The notes: generated from the sequence alone by a model not told the origin. Positions 1 through 7,314 are shown, counted from the first letter of the stretch. The stretch: DNA of 10,171 bases from Clostridiales bacterium (GCA_012514855.1 JAAYZL010000185.1:1-10171), one strand, 5' to 3'. Numbers and translations: made by a program.

Positions 1-380
1 TAGAAATACTGCCCCAGGCTCATCGCGAACAGTCCCGCGACCATGACCGCGATGCCGAGCGGCAGATTGGAAAGCTCCGGGACGATTCCGATGAGGTCGT
101 ACAGGTCGAGAAACACGCCGACGAGCACGGCGTTGAGGATCGTCCCGAGGCCGATCTTTTCCCGCAGGGCGAGGTCGACCGCCAAGACGAGCACGCTCAC
201 GCCGATCCCCGCTCCGCCAAAGGACAGCGGCGTGTGGTACGAGATGCCCATGCTCAGGGCGTCCCACGGCGCGAGGCCGATGTTCGCGGAGACGGCGAGG
301 TATACGCCGAAGGCGAAGACCGCCAGGCCGAGGACCGTCCTCGGGAGCCTGCGGAAAATCTCCGCGCGCCGGCCGCTCAT
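1..380 (-). CDS. YczE/YitT-like integral membrane protein, C-terminus beyond window edge
   Basis: Partial gene: 126 codons read leftward from ATG at 380 and remain open at base 1. The protein is hydrophobic. A short basic N-terminus (SGRRAEIFRR) precedes a first membrane segment at about residues 15-32, then the stretch SANIGLAPWDALSMG (31-45), a second segment at about 54-70, the motif EKIGLGTILN (74-83), and further segments at about 83-100 and 105-120. The IG-x-x-PWD-x-L and IG-x-GT-x-LN signatures are what I associate with the YczE/YyaS/YitT membrane protein family. That family is usually near 200 residues, so roughly 80 would lie outside. AAAGGA sits 6 bases before the start, and the gene follows the isomerase stop by 24 bases, so it is the third cistron of the ROK operon. 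Molecular function in this family is not established. Its place here suggests transport or a membrane role tied to sugar use, which is inference only. Confidence 0.8.
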   Translation of the reverse strand, partial: MSGRRAEIFRRLPRTVLGLAVFAFGVYLAVSANIGLAPWDALSMGISYHTPLSFGGAGIGVSVLVLAVDLALREKIGLGTILNAVLVGVFLDLYDLIGIVPELSNLPLGIAVMVAGLFAMSLGQYF

Positions 381-404
381 CGCTCGTCCTTTCATGCGGA
401 GCGC

Positions 405-1304
405 TCAGTCGCCGATGCGAACCACATCGGAATGTCCGAGCTGGCGCGCGGCCTCGGCGAAGTAATATTGCATGTTCTCGCGCCCGAGCACCGCCGCGCG
501 GAACGGGTCCTCCATGCCGTCGAATTCCAGCGAATACCACATGTCATAGCCGCCGCGGATCAGCGTGCGGAAGATCGGCACGAAATCCGTCGCGCCGTGG
601 CCGAGCACGGTTCCGCGGATAAAGTCGCCCTGCTTGCTCAGATACCACCCGCGGCCGGGGAACTGCCCGCCGCCGGGCTTCAACAGGTAGTCCTTGACGT
701 GCACGTGCCGGATTTTATGCAGAAAATGCGCGGTGAAGCGGGCGGGCTGCTCGCCGTAGAAGTAGATGTTGCCGAGGTCCGCGACGACCCCCTTGTTGTC
801 GAGCGGCAGGCTGTCGTAGAAATCCTCGTAGTCGTGCACGCCGTTGACGACGAACCCCTGATCCTCGTACACGCAGGTGATGCCGAACGCCCGCGCGTAC
901 TGCTGGACGTCCGCCGCGGCCTCGATCAACTGCGCGCGGACGTCGCGGTAGAAGGGCATCTCCTCCGGGAGCATGCCGAGCGTCGGCGCGAGCGTGTGGT
1001 GAAACAGCGGGGCGCCGAGCGCGCGCGCGACGTCGACGTATTCCTTCAAAAGGCGCACCCGCTCGCGCCAGTTTTCGCACTCGAGCCGGGCTCCCATCGA
1101 CATGCAGGGGATCGCGAGACCGAGCTCCGCGGCAGTCGCGGCCAGCGCCTCGGCCTTTTTCAGGTCCGGGGTCGAGAGCTCGGCGAGATTCGTCGCCTCG
1201 ACCCCGGCGAACCCCGCTTCGGCCGCGAAGCGCAGAGCCTCCGCTTGCGTGTAGCCGCGCGTATATTGCTCGGCGAAGTTGATCAGAAACAGCGCCTGCT
1301 TCAT
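405..1304 (-). CDS. Sugar phosphate isomerase/epimerase (TIM barrel, AP endonuclease 2-like fold)
   Basis: The protein has 299 residues, typical of the xylose isomerase-like TIM-barrel family that interconverts ketoses, sugar phosphates or cyclitol-type intermediates using a divalent metal. Candidate metal ligands fall at strand ends in the expected order: E147 (CVYEDQG), D176 (VADLGN), H202 (HVHVKDY) and E260 (YSLEFDG). An early strand reads GFAGVEATNL (31-40). There is no signal peptide, so it is cytoplasmic. The ATG at 1304 is chosen because a perfect AGGAGGT lies 6 bases upstream, and it overlaps the stop codon of the ROK gene, which implies translational coupling. The open frame continues upstream inside the ROK gene, but that part is only the shifted reading of ROK. 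It is clearly not a duplicate of the isomerase at 8530-9372: lengths differ (299 versus 280) and the motif contexts differ. The exact substrate cannot be read from the sequence. Confidence 0.9.
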   Translation of the reverse strand: MKQALFLINFAEQYTRGYTQAEALRFAAEAGFAGVEATNLAELSTPDLKKAEALAATAAELGLAIPCMSMGARLECENWRERVRLLKEYVDVARALGAPLFHHTLAPTLGMLPEEMPFYRDVRAQLIEAAADVQQYARAFGITCVYEDQGFVVNGVHDYEDFYDSLPLDNKGVVADLGNIYFYGEQPARFTAHFLHKIRHVHVKDYLLKPGGGQFPGRGWYLSKQGDFIRGTVLGHGATDFVPIFRTLIRGGYDMWYSLEFDGMEDPFRAAVLGRENMQYYFAEAARQLGHSDVVRIGD

Positions 1305-1315
1305 GCGTCTACCTC

Positions 1316-2548
1316 CTAGTGGCAAAATGCCGCGGCGAGATCGCCGTAGACCTTCTCGTAGAGCGTGTCCAAAGCGCCGAGCGCTACCGCGTCCATCAGC
1401 GAGGTCTCGTATTCCGCCGGCAGCACCACGCCCTCGAACCCGCCGCCTTCCAGCAGCGTCCGGCGGATCAGGTCGAACACGTTGGGCGTCTTCGCGGAGA
1501 TGTCGCCGCCGATGACGACGACCTCCGGGTCGAAAAACGTGTTCAGCTGGCAGATCGCGGTCGCCCAGCCCGCCGCCGCCTCGGACACCATCGCGACCGC
1601 CTCCGCGCAGTCCGCCTCGAGCGCCTTGTCGAGCACGACCATCAGCGAGTGGGCGTTTTCCGAGCGCGCGGGGGTCAGCGAATCCATCAGGATGCCGTTG
1701 AGGTGCGAATTGGGGCTTTCGGCGGCCGCCCGGACGAGGCGCTGGTAGAGGTTGCCCGTGTTGTACGCCTCCTCCCACGAGCGCCCGTCCGGGAGCTTCA
1801 ACCGCACGAGCTCGCCGGCCTTGCCCTTCGCGCCGGTGTAGATCTTCCGGTCGACGACGATGGTCGCGCCGAAGCCGACGCCGATGTGCAGGTAGACGTA
1901 GTGGTCGAAGCTGTAGCGCCAGTAGTTCTTGATGCTGGAGACCGCTTCCACAAAGAGCAGCTTGTTCAGGTACGTGGGAACGCCGTACCGCCCCTCGAAA
2001 TAGGCGGCCATCCCGAAATCGTCGAAGCAGCTCGCGCCGGAGAAGCGCTGTATCCTCCCGCCGGCGATGTCCACGTCCGCCGCGACCGCCACGTGGATGA
2101 CGCGCACCTTCTCCGCGAGCCTGACGTCCCCCCACTGCGCCTGCATGAGGGTTCGGATCGCCGCGTCGATCTCCTCGAGCACCCTCTCCTTTTCGATCCG
2201 CGGGCGCAGCTCGAACTCCTCGACCCGAAGCGCCGCGCCGCGCATGTCCGCGAGGCAGACGGACACCGAGGTTTTTTCTATGATGATACAAATCGCGTTC
2301 GCATAGCCCGGATTGATCGAATACAGCGCCGGCTGGCGGCCGTTCGGGGACGATACCTTCTCATTCTGGGAAATGAGGCCATCCCGGAGAAGGGTATGCG
2401 TGATCCGGTAGACCGTCGCGAGCGGTATCGACGTGTTCAAAGAGATGTCCGAAACCGTCGCCTCGCTTTGGCCGCGCAGGAAGCCCAGCACCTTGAGAAG
2501 GTTGAGCGTCTTGGAATTTCCGGGGGTCATGCTGGAAGAATTCGTCAT
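1316..2548 (-). CDS. ROK-family transcriptional regulator (winged helix plus ROK sugar-sensing domain)
   Basis: The protein has 410 residues, the usual size of ROK repressors (NagC/XylR type). Residues about 12-78 form a winged helix-turn-helix (LKVLGFLRGQSEATVSDIS, then IPLATVYRITHTLLRDGLI, then a wing with GRQPALYSIN). The ROK fold follows, with a glycine loop GVGFGATIV (223-231) and VVIGGDIS (344-351). Two family hallmarks are missing. The CxCG zinc site after the glycine loop is absent: the region AGELVRLKLPDG onward has no cysteines. The NDA catalytic segment of ROK kinases reads LNKLLFVEA (194-202), so the catalytic Asp is replaced. Kinase activity is therefore not expected. The ATG at 2548 is preferred over one at 2581 because AGGAG lies 6 bases before it, and 2581 would sit almost at the predicted transcription start. 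It is transcribed away from the transporter and is the obvious candidate regulator of both operons, with a sugar or derivative as effector. Confidence 0.9.
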   Translation of the reverse strand: MTNSSSMTPGNSKTLNLLKVLGFLRGQSEATVSDISLNTSIPLATVYRITHTLLRDGLISQNEKVSSPNGRQPALYSINPGYANAICIIIEKTSVSVCLADMRGAALRVEEFELRPRIEKERVLEEIDAAIRTLMQAQWGDVRLAEKVRVIHVAVAADVDIAGGRIQRFSGASCFDDFGMAAYFEGRYGVPTYLNKLLFVEAVSSIKNYWRYSFDHYVYLHIGVGFGATIVVDRKIYTGAKGKAGELVRLKLPDGRSWEEAYNTGNLYQRLVRAAAESPNSHLNGILMDSLTPARSENAHSLMVVLDKALEADCAEAVAMVSEAAAGWATAICQLNTFFDPEVVVIGGDISAKTPNVFDLIRRTLLEGGGFEGVVLPAEYETSLMDAVALGALDTLYEKVYGDLAAAFCH

Positions 2549-2592
2549 AAAATGCTCCTGCGCGCGTCTTTTGTGATGCACTTGGTATTATG

Positions 2593-2621
2593 ATTATACA
2601 GGGATGCTCTAAAAAAGTCAA
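2593..2621 (-). promoter_or_regulatory. Sigma-A/70 promoter for the ROK-isomerase-membrane protein operon
   Basis: On the minus strand the -35 is TTGACT (2616-2621) and the -10 is TATAAT (2593-2598), separated by exactly 17 bases. Transcription should start near 2586, giving a leader of about 38 bases to the ATG at 2548. The local AT content is much higher than in the flanking genes. The match is one base from full consensus. Confidence 0.85.
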
Positions 2622-2651
2622 TCGTCCAAAAAATAAAGCCGGAAGCACCCG

Positions 2652-2680
2652 TTGACAAATGGCAAACGGTCGTTTATCAT
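2652..2680 (+). promoter_or_regulatory. Sigma-A/70 promoter for the transporter-catabolic operon
   Basis: The -35 is TTGACA (2652-2657) and the -10 is TATCAT (2675-2680), with a 17-base spacer. Transcription should start near 2687, leaving a leader of about 70 bases before the ATPase ATG at 2759. The two divergent -35 boxes are 30 bases apart, so one bound regulator could affect both promoters. Confidence 0.8.
2664..2675. promoter_or_regulatory. Candidate operator: inverted repeat AAACG-GT-CGTTT
   Basis: This is a perfect 5-bp inverted repeat with a 2-base centre. It fills much of the spacer of the rightward promoter and its last base is the first base of the -10. Binding here would block RNA polymerase, as expected for repression. 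The AAACG/CGTTT half-sites look more like LacI-family operators than the A/T-rich sites known for NagC, so the ROK protein or an unlinked LacI-type regulator could be the binder. A weaker element, GAAT-N5-ATTC, lies at 2687-2699 on the predicted start site. Confidence 0.5.
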
Positions 2681-2758
2681 ATACATGAATCAGTTATTCT
2701 CAATCTAAGAAAAACTACTTCCGCGGCGGCGGGCCCCGGGACAGGGGGAGGGCGGTCT

Positions 2759-4255
2759 ATGGGCGAGAAGTTCCTTGCGATGCGCGGCATCTCGAAGGCC
2801 TATCCGGGCGTGCAGGCGTTAAAGGACGTCGAAATCGCCGCGGACGCCGGGGAGGTCGTCGCGCTGCTCGGCGAAAACGGCGCGGGCAAATCGACGCTGA
2901 TGAACGCGCTGGGCGGCGTCATCCGGCGCGACGCGGGCGAAATCTTCATCGGCGGCCAGGTTGCGAACATCCGCTCGGTGGCCGACGCGCAGAGGGCCGG
3001 CATCGCGTTCATCCACCAGGAGCTCTCGCTCTTCAAGCAATTGACCGTGCAGGAAAACCTGTTCGTCGAGGGCTTCCCGCGCAGGCGGGGCACGCCGTTC
3101 ATCGACCGGAAGGCGATGCGCGAGCGGACCGAGCGGATATTCCGCGAGTTCGAGATGGACATCCCGGCCGCCGCGAAGGTGTCGAGGCTCACGATGGGCC
3201 AGCAGCAGATCGTCGAAATCGCGAGCGCGGTGCTGAAGGACGCGAAGATCATCATTCTGGACGAGCCCTCGACGTCGCTTACGACCCGCGAGCGGGAAAA
3301 GCTGTACGCGATCGTGCGCAAGCTCCGAAGCGAGGGCAAGGCCATCGTATACATAACGCACGACATCGAGAGCGCGCTGAACCTGTGCGACCGCGCGTAT
3401 GTGCTTAGGGACGGGCGCAACGCCGGCGAGGGAAGCTGCGCCCGGCTCACGAAGGACGACGTGATCCGCATGATGATCGGCTCGAAGGCAGGCAAGCTGT
3501 TCTACAAGACGGCGCGGCAGATCGCGGACACCGAGGTCGTGCTCAGGCTCACCGATATCTGCACCGACGACAAGCTGAACCACGTGAACCTCGAGCTCCG
3601 CCGCGGCGAGGTCTACGGCCTGTACGGGCTGATCGGCTCGGGAAGGACGGAACTGATCCGCGCGTTCTACGGGCTGGACAAGCTGCGCTCCGGCAAGGTC
3701 GAGGTCAAGGGCCGGGAGGTCAAAAACCCGTCGCCGCGGAAGCTCAAGGAGCTGGGCATCGGCTACCTCACCGAGAACCGCCGCGACGAGGGGCTGTTCC
3801 TCGAGCTCGGCATCAACCTGAACATCACGATCACGGCGCTCAAGAAGATTCAGAACCGGTTCGGAATATTGAGCAAGCGCAGGGACGAGGAGATCACCCG
3901 CGGCGTGATCGACATGCTCGACATCTCGACGCCCGGCCCGTATCAGCTCTCCGGCAAGCTCTCCGGGGGCAACCAGCAGAAGGTCGTCATCGGAAAGTGG
4001 ATGCACCTCGCGCCGGACATCCTGATCCTCGACGAGCCGACCCGCGGCATCGACGTGGGCGCGAAGAGCGAGATCTACCGCCTGATCGACGAGATCGCGA
4101 GGGGCGGCGTATCGATACTGCTCGTCTCCTCGGAGATCGAGGAAATCCTCGGCATGTGCGACCGCGTCGGCGTGATGGCGCGCGGCGCGCTCGTCGCGGA
4201 CCTCGAGGGAGCGGACATCAACCAGTCCGAGATCATCCGCCACACGATGCGCTGA
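2759..4255 (+). CDS. Sugar ABC transporter ATP-binding protein (two fused nucleotide-binding domains, RbsA/MglA type)
   Basis: The protein has 498 residues, the standard length for the tandem ATPase of carbohydrate uptake transporter class 2 (ribose, galactose, xylose type). Domain 1 has Walker A GENGAGKST (38-46), Q-loop Q87, signature LTMGQQQ (144-150), Walker B IIILDEP (164-170) and switch H201. Domain 2 has the degenerate Walker A GLIGSGRT (290-297), signature LSGGNQQ (401-407), Walker B ILILDEP (421-427), and Ser-Ser (457-458) where the switch His would be. This asymmetry is normal for the family and means domain 1 carries most hydrolysis. It would couple cytoplasmic ATP hydrolysis to sugar import through the two permeases encoded downstream. 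The ATG at 2759 follows a GGGGGAGG site by 7 bases. Its stop overlaps the Shine-Dalgarno of the next gene. Only one ATPase gene is present, so both permeases probably share it. Confidence 0.95.
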   Translation: MGEKFLAMRGISKAYPGVQALKDVEIAADAGEVVALLGENGAGKSTLMNALGGVIRRDAGEIFIGGQVANIRSVADAQRAGIAFIHQELSLFKQLTVQENLFVEGFPRRRGTPFIDRKAMRERTERIFREFEMDIPAAAKVSRLTMGQQQIVEIASAVLKDAKIIILDEPSTSLTTREREKLYAIVRKLRSEGKAIVYITHDIESALNLCDRAYVLRDGRNAGEGSCARLTKDDVIRMMIGSKAGKLFYKTARQIADTEVVLRLTDICTDDKLNHVNLELRRGEVYGLYGLIGSGRTELIRAFYGLDKLRSGKVEVKGREVKNPSPRKLKELGIGYLTENRRDEGLFLELGINLNITITALKKIQNRFGILSKRRDEEITRGVIDMLDISTPGPYQLSGKLSGGNQQKVVIGKWMHLAPDILILDEPTRGIDVGAKSEIYRLIDEIARGGVSILLVSSEIEEILGMCDRVGVMARGALVADLEGADINQSEIIRHTMR

Positions 4256-4267
4256 GGAGGGGATACC

Positions 4268-5233
4268 GTGGAGGGTCTGAACAGGAAAAAGGGCTTCTTT
4301 TCCAGGGAATTCCTGCTCTCGAACATCATCTACATCGCGGCCGCGGCGTTTGTGGTCACGATGTCCCTGATCAACGACCGCTTTCTGACCGGCAGGAACA
4401 TCATAAACCTGTTCACGCAGTCGACGGTCCTGATGGCGCTCTCGATCGGCATGGCGCTCGCGATGATCACGCGCGGCATCGACATGAGCCTCGGGTCGCT
4501 CCTGTTCCTCTGCGCGGCGGTGATGCAGTTCTGCGGCAAGAAGCTCGGCTGGACTTCGCCCGCGATGTGCGCGGCGGGGCTTCTGACGGGAACGGCGGTC
4601 GGCGTGCTGAACGGAATCATCGCGGCGAAGCTGCAGGTCTATCCGCTGCTCACGACGCTCGCGACGATGTACGCGTGCCGCGGGCTCGGCCTCCTGATCA
4701 CCGGCGGCGGCACGGGGCTGATGCCGATGACCTGGGGGAAGCTCACGTCGTTCAAGCTGCTGGGCATCCCCTCGCAGGTGTTTGTCGTGCTCGCGATCGC
4801 GATACTCTTCCAGATATTCCTGAGCGCCACGAGCTTCGGCCGCCGCATCTACGCGGTCGGGGACAGCGAAAAGACCGCGCGCGACAAGGGCATCAATATC
4901 ACCCGGGTCAAGGTGTTCGTCTACGCGGCGGCGGGCTTCATGGCGGGCGTCGCGGGCATCGTGTCCTCGTCGCAGGTGGTTTCCGTGCCGGCGAACCTCG
5001 GCGCGGGTCAGGAGACGATGGCGATCATCGCGGCGGTGCTCGGCGGCACGAGCCTGTTCGGGGGCAAGGGCTCGACGTTCCCCTGCGCCCTGATCGGCGC
5101 GCTGATCATGAGCTGCATCTCGAATTCGCTGGTGCTGCTCGGGGCCGCGCCGAACGCCTACAGCGTCGTCTACGCCTGCGTCATCTTCTTCGTCGTCCTG
5201 ATGGACACCATCCGCGCGAAGGTCATGAAATAG
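4268..5233 (+). CDS. Sugar ABC transporter permease 1 (RbsC/BPD_transp_2 family)
   Basis: The protein has 321 residues and is strongly hydrophobic, consistent with the 8-10 membrane segments of the family. Family landmarks are ITRGIDMSLGS (67-77; the usual form is ITGGIDLSVGS), the cytoplasmic coupling loop GRRIYAVGDSEKTARDKGIN (191-210) that should touch the ATPase, and VLGGTSLFGGKGS (257-269). The start is GTG at 4268, supported by GAGGAGGGG that overlaps the ATPase stop, with a 12-base intergenic gap. It forms all or half of the membrane channel for the imported sugar. The second permease gene after the binding protein differs in sequence, so a heterodimer is plausible (see permease 2). 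Confidence 0.94.
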   Translation: MEGLNRKKGFFSREFLLSNIIYIAAAAFVVTMSLINDRFLTGRNIINLFTQSTVLMALSIGMALAMITRGIDMSLGSLLFLCAAVMQFCGKKLGWTSPAMCAAGLLTGTAVGVLNGIIAAKLQVYPLLTTLATMYACRGLGLLITGGGTGLMPMTWGKLTSFKLLGIPSQVFVVLAIAILFQIFLSATSFGRRIYAVGDSEKTARDKGINITRVKVFVYAAAGFMAGVAGIVSSSQVVSVPANLGAGQETMAIIAAVLGGTSLFGGKGSTFPCALIGALIMSCISNSLVLLGAAPNAYSVVYACVIFFVVLMDTIRAKVMK

Positions 5234-5277
5234 CGTTCATTTTGGCGGAAAGCCAGAAAATAAAGGAGGGAATTTCC

Positions 5278-6243
5278 ATGAGGAAGATCGTACTGATTCT
5301 GTTGGCCGCAATGCTGACCCTGTCCATGTGCGCGCATGCGGAAGAGGGCATCGTGATCGGGATCTCGATGCCGTCGATGCAGAGCTCCTTCTTCGAGGGC
5401 GAACTCTACATGGCGGAAGAGACCGCCAAGGCCGCGGGGGTTTCGTACATCTCCGTCGTCGCGGACGGCGACACCGCAAAGCAGAAGACCCAGATCGAGG
5501 ACCTGATCTCCAAGGGCGTGGACGCGGTCGTCTGCGTGCCCAACGACACCGAGGCCATCGTCTCCTCGATCGCGGACTGCGTCGCGGCGGGAATTCCGTT
5601 CATCGCGATGGGCCGCATGCCCGCCGACATGAAGGACGTCGCGCTGGCGATCACCTGCGACAACTTCGCGTGCGCGGAAGCCTGCGCGCTGGCGATGGCC
5701 GACGGCGCGGCCGAGCAGGGCTACGAGAAGGTCAAGGTCATCGAGCTCGTCGGCGACCTCCGGGACCAGAACGCCGTCGAGCGCACCGAGGGCTTCAAGG
5801 CCGCGGCCGCGGAGCGCGGCTTTGAGATCGTCGCGGAAGTCGCCACCGAGTGGGACGCGGACAAGGCGTTCAGCCGCCTGACCGACACGCTGCAGGGCAT
5901 CGACGACTTCAACGCGATCTACGTGCCTTCCGACTTCCTGCTGCCGACGATCATGAGCTGCCTGCAGACCGCCGGCCGCTGGACGGCGCTGGGCGAGGAG
6001 GGCCACGTGATCATCTGCTCGATCGACGGCGACCCGCTCGCGATGGAGTTCATCACCTCCGGCTACGTATTCATGACCGCCAACACCGACGCGTTCTCGT
6101 TCGGCAGGAACGCGGTCGCGGGCGCGATCGAGATCGCGAAGGGCAACTTCCCCGCGGAGGTCTCGCAGCCCGTCGAGGTCGGCGACCTGCGCAAGGCGTC
6201 CATCGAGGCCGCCGGCGACACCATCTGGGGCAACGTGTACTGA
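5278..6243 (+). CDS. Periplasmic-type sugar-binding protein of the ABC transporter (Peripla_BP_4/RbsB type)
   Basis: The protein has 321 residues. A signal peptide (1-21) has a Lys/Arg start, a hydrophobic core and an AHA-EE signal peptidase I-like site. C18 (LSMC) resembles a lipobox, but Met at -1 is atypical, so membrane anchoring is uncertain. The mature protein shows the two-lobed type I fold: first strand IVIGISMPSMQSSFFEGE with aromatic F38-F39 placed like the ribose-stacking pair of RbsB, GVDAVVCVPND (80-90), R113 in AMGRM, VIELVGD (154-160), NAVERTEGF (165-173) and SIDGDP (248-253). Several positions that bind ribose in RbsB differ: NAVER lacks the first Arg, YVPSD replaces the Asn-containing segment, and TANTD replaces the Gln one. 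The ligand is therefore likely not plain ribose. The ATG at 5278 has AAAGGAGGG upstream, 44 bases after permease 1. Confidence 0.92.
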   Translation: MRKIVLILLAAMLTLSMCAHAEEGIVIGISMPSMQSSFFEGELYMAEETAKAAGVSYISVVADGDTAKQKTQIEDLISKGVDAVVCVPNDTEAIVSSIADCVAAGIPFIAMGRMPADMKDVALAITCDNFACAEACALAMADGAAEQGYEKVKVIELVGDLRDQNAVERTEGFKAAAAERGFEIVAEVATEWDADKAFSRLTDTLQGIDDFNAIYVPSDFLLPTIMSCLQTAGRWTALGEEGHVIICSIDGDPLAMEFITSGYVFMTANTDAFSFGRNAVAGAIEIAKGNFPAEVSQPVEVGDLRKASIEAAGDTIWGNVY

Positions 6244-6272
6244 CGGACACTGTTTTCAACGGCGCACTACCT

Positions 6273-6298
6273 GCCCGCGCGGGGCCTCCCGCGCGGGC
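6273..6298 (+). promoter_or_regulatory. Intercistronic stem-loop after the binding-protein gene
   Basis: A perfect 11-bp GC-only stem (GCCCGCGCGGG at 6273-6283, its complement at 6288-6298) encloses the 4-base loop GCCT. No U-run follows, so it is not a classical intrinsic terminator. It sits 30 bases after the binding-protein stop and ends 20 bases before the permease 2 start. Hairpins in this position commonly stabilise the upstream mRNA and lower downstream expression, which would give more binding protein than permease. That role is inferred. Confidence 0.75.
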
Positions 6299-6318
6299 GG
6301 AAAGCAGGGCGGGGAACG

Positions 6319-7305
6319 ATGAAAAAGACCGTGCTCACAAGGCTGTATCGGGGATGGACGAGCAACCCGGTGTTCGTCGCGACCCTGATCCTGTTCGTCG
6401 CGATGACCCTGTTCGTGCCTTCCTTCGCGACGGTCAAGAACATCACGACGATCGCGCAGCAGTTCTCCTTTACCGGCATCGCGGCCACCGGCCTCGCCTT
6501 TGTGCTGATCGGCGGGGGAAACGACCTGTCGATCGGCTCGAACATCTCGCTCTCCTCGGTCGCCGCGGCGCTTGTCATGACGCGGCTCATGGGGGCGACG
6601 GGCGCTTCCGTGCTTCCGGGCATATTGGCCGCGCTCGCGGCCGGCGCGCTGATCGGGCTGTTCAACGGCTTCTGCGTCTCCAGGATCGGCATGAACGCGT
6701 TCATCCTGACGCTGATCGTGCAGATGCTCTGCGACGGCATCGCGCTGATCGCGACCGACGCCGTGTCCATCGGCAACCTCCCCGCGGGATATACGTTCAT
6801 CGGAACAGGCCATGTGCTGGGAATCCCGCTCCCGATCGCGATCATGCTCGCATTTTTCGCGGTGGGGCAGTTTGCGCTCTCGAAGACCGCGTTCGGCCGC
6901 AGGCTCTACGCCGTCGGCGCGAACAGGCAGGCGGCGCGGCTGGTCGGCGTGCCGGTCGAAAAGATACAGATCCTCGCGTTCGTCATCAGCGGCTTCTGCG
7001 GGGCCGCGGCGGGCATCATTCTCAGCGCGCGTTTGGGCGCCGCGACGCCGAGCGCCGGCAGCAACTCGATGCTCGAGATCATGAGCGCCGCGATCATCGG
7101 CGGCAACAGCCTGTTCGGGGGCAAGGGGACCGTCGTCGGCGCGGCCTGCGGCGTCATCCTGCTGAGCCTGATCTCCAACGGCCTGAACCTGTTGGGCGTC
7201 TCCTATTACGCGACGATGATCGTCAAGGGCGGCATCATACTCTTCGCGGTCGCGCTCGACTACTTCAACCAGAAGATGCGCACCCGCCAGATGCTGAAGG
7301 GGTAG
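6319..7305 (+). CDS. Sugar ABC transporter permease 2 (RbsC/BPD_transp_2 family)
   Basis: The protein has 328 residues with multiple hydrophobic segments. It shares the family layout with permease 1 but is clearly divergent. IGGGNDLSIGS (64-74) replaces the usual ITGGIDLSVGS. The coupling loop reads GRRLYAVGANRQAARLVGV (193-211), and IIGGNSLFGGKGT (259-271) is present near the C-terminus. Two different permeases with one tandem ATPase and one binding protein resemble systems such as LsrC/LsrD or RhaP/RhaQ, where the channel is a heterodimer. This is the simplest reading here, although two alternative homodimers cannot be excluded. The ATG at 6319 has a modest site (GGGCGGGG) and follows the 11-bp stem-loop, so its translation may be lower than that of its neighbours. 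Confidence 0.94.
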   Translation: MKKTVLTRLYRGWTSNPVFVATLILFVAMTLFVPSFATVKNITTIAQQFSFTGIAATGLAFVLIGGGNDLSIGSNISLSSVAAALVMTRLMGATGASVLPGILAALAAGALIGLFNGFCVSRIGMNAFILTLIVQMLCDGIALIATDAVSIGNLPAGYTFIGTGHVLGIPLPIAIMLAFFAVGQFALSKTAFGRRLYAVGANRQAARLVGVPVEKIQILAFVISGFCGAAAGIILSARLGAATPSAGSNSMLEIMSAAIIGGNSLFGGKGTVVGAACGVILLSLISNGLNLLGVSYYATMIVKGGIILFAVALDYFNQKMRTRQMLKG

Positions 7306-7314
7306 CGCGGCGGC

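Noticed and set aside
1305..2291. Upstream extension of the leftward isomerase frame to 628 residues.
   Set aside because: It is the shifted frame of the ROK gene, Arg/Gly-rich and without domain features. The start at 1304 has a perfect AGGAGGT.
2549..2581. Alternative ATG at 2581 adding 11 residues to the ROK protein.
   Set aside because: It lies about 5 bases from the predicted transcription start and has no ribosome site; the ATG at 2548 has AGGAG at good spacing.
2819..4243. Long minus-strand frame opposite the ATPase gene, and similar ones opposite 6256-7914 and 7915-10005.
   Set aside because: These are antisense shadows of strongly supported genes; composition is biased and no ribosome sites or domains are seen.
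3997..5277. Upstream extension of the binding-protein frame, which would fuse it to about 427 extra residues.
   Set aside because: The extension is the off-frame reading of the ATPase end and permease 1. The true start at 5278 has an AAAGGAGGG site and is followed directly by a signal peptide.
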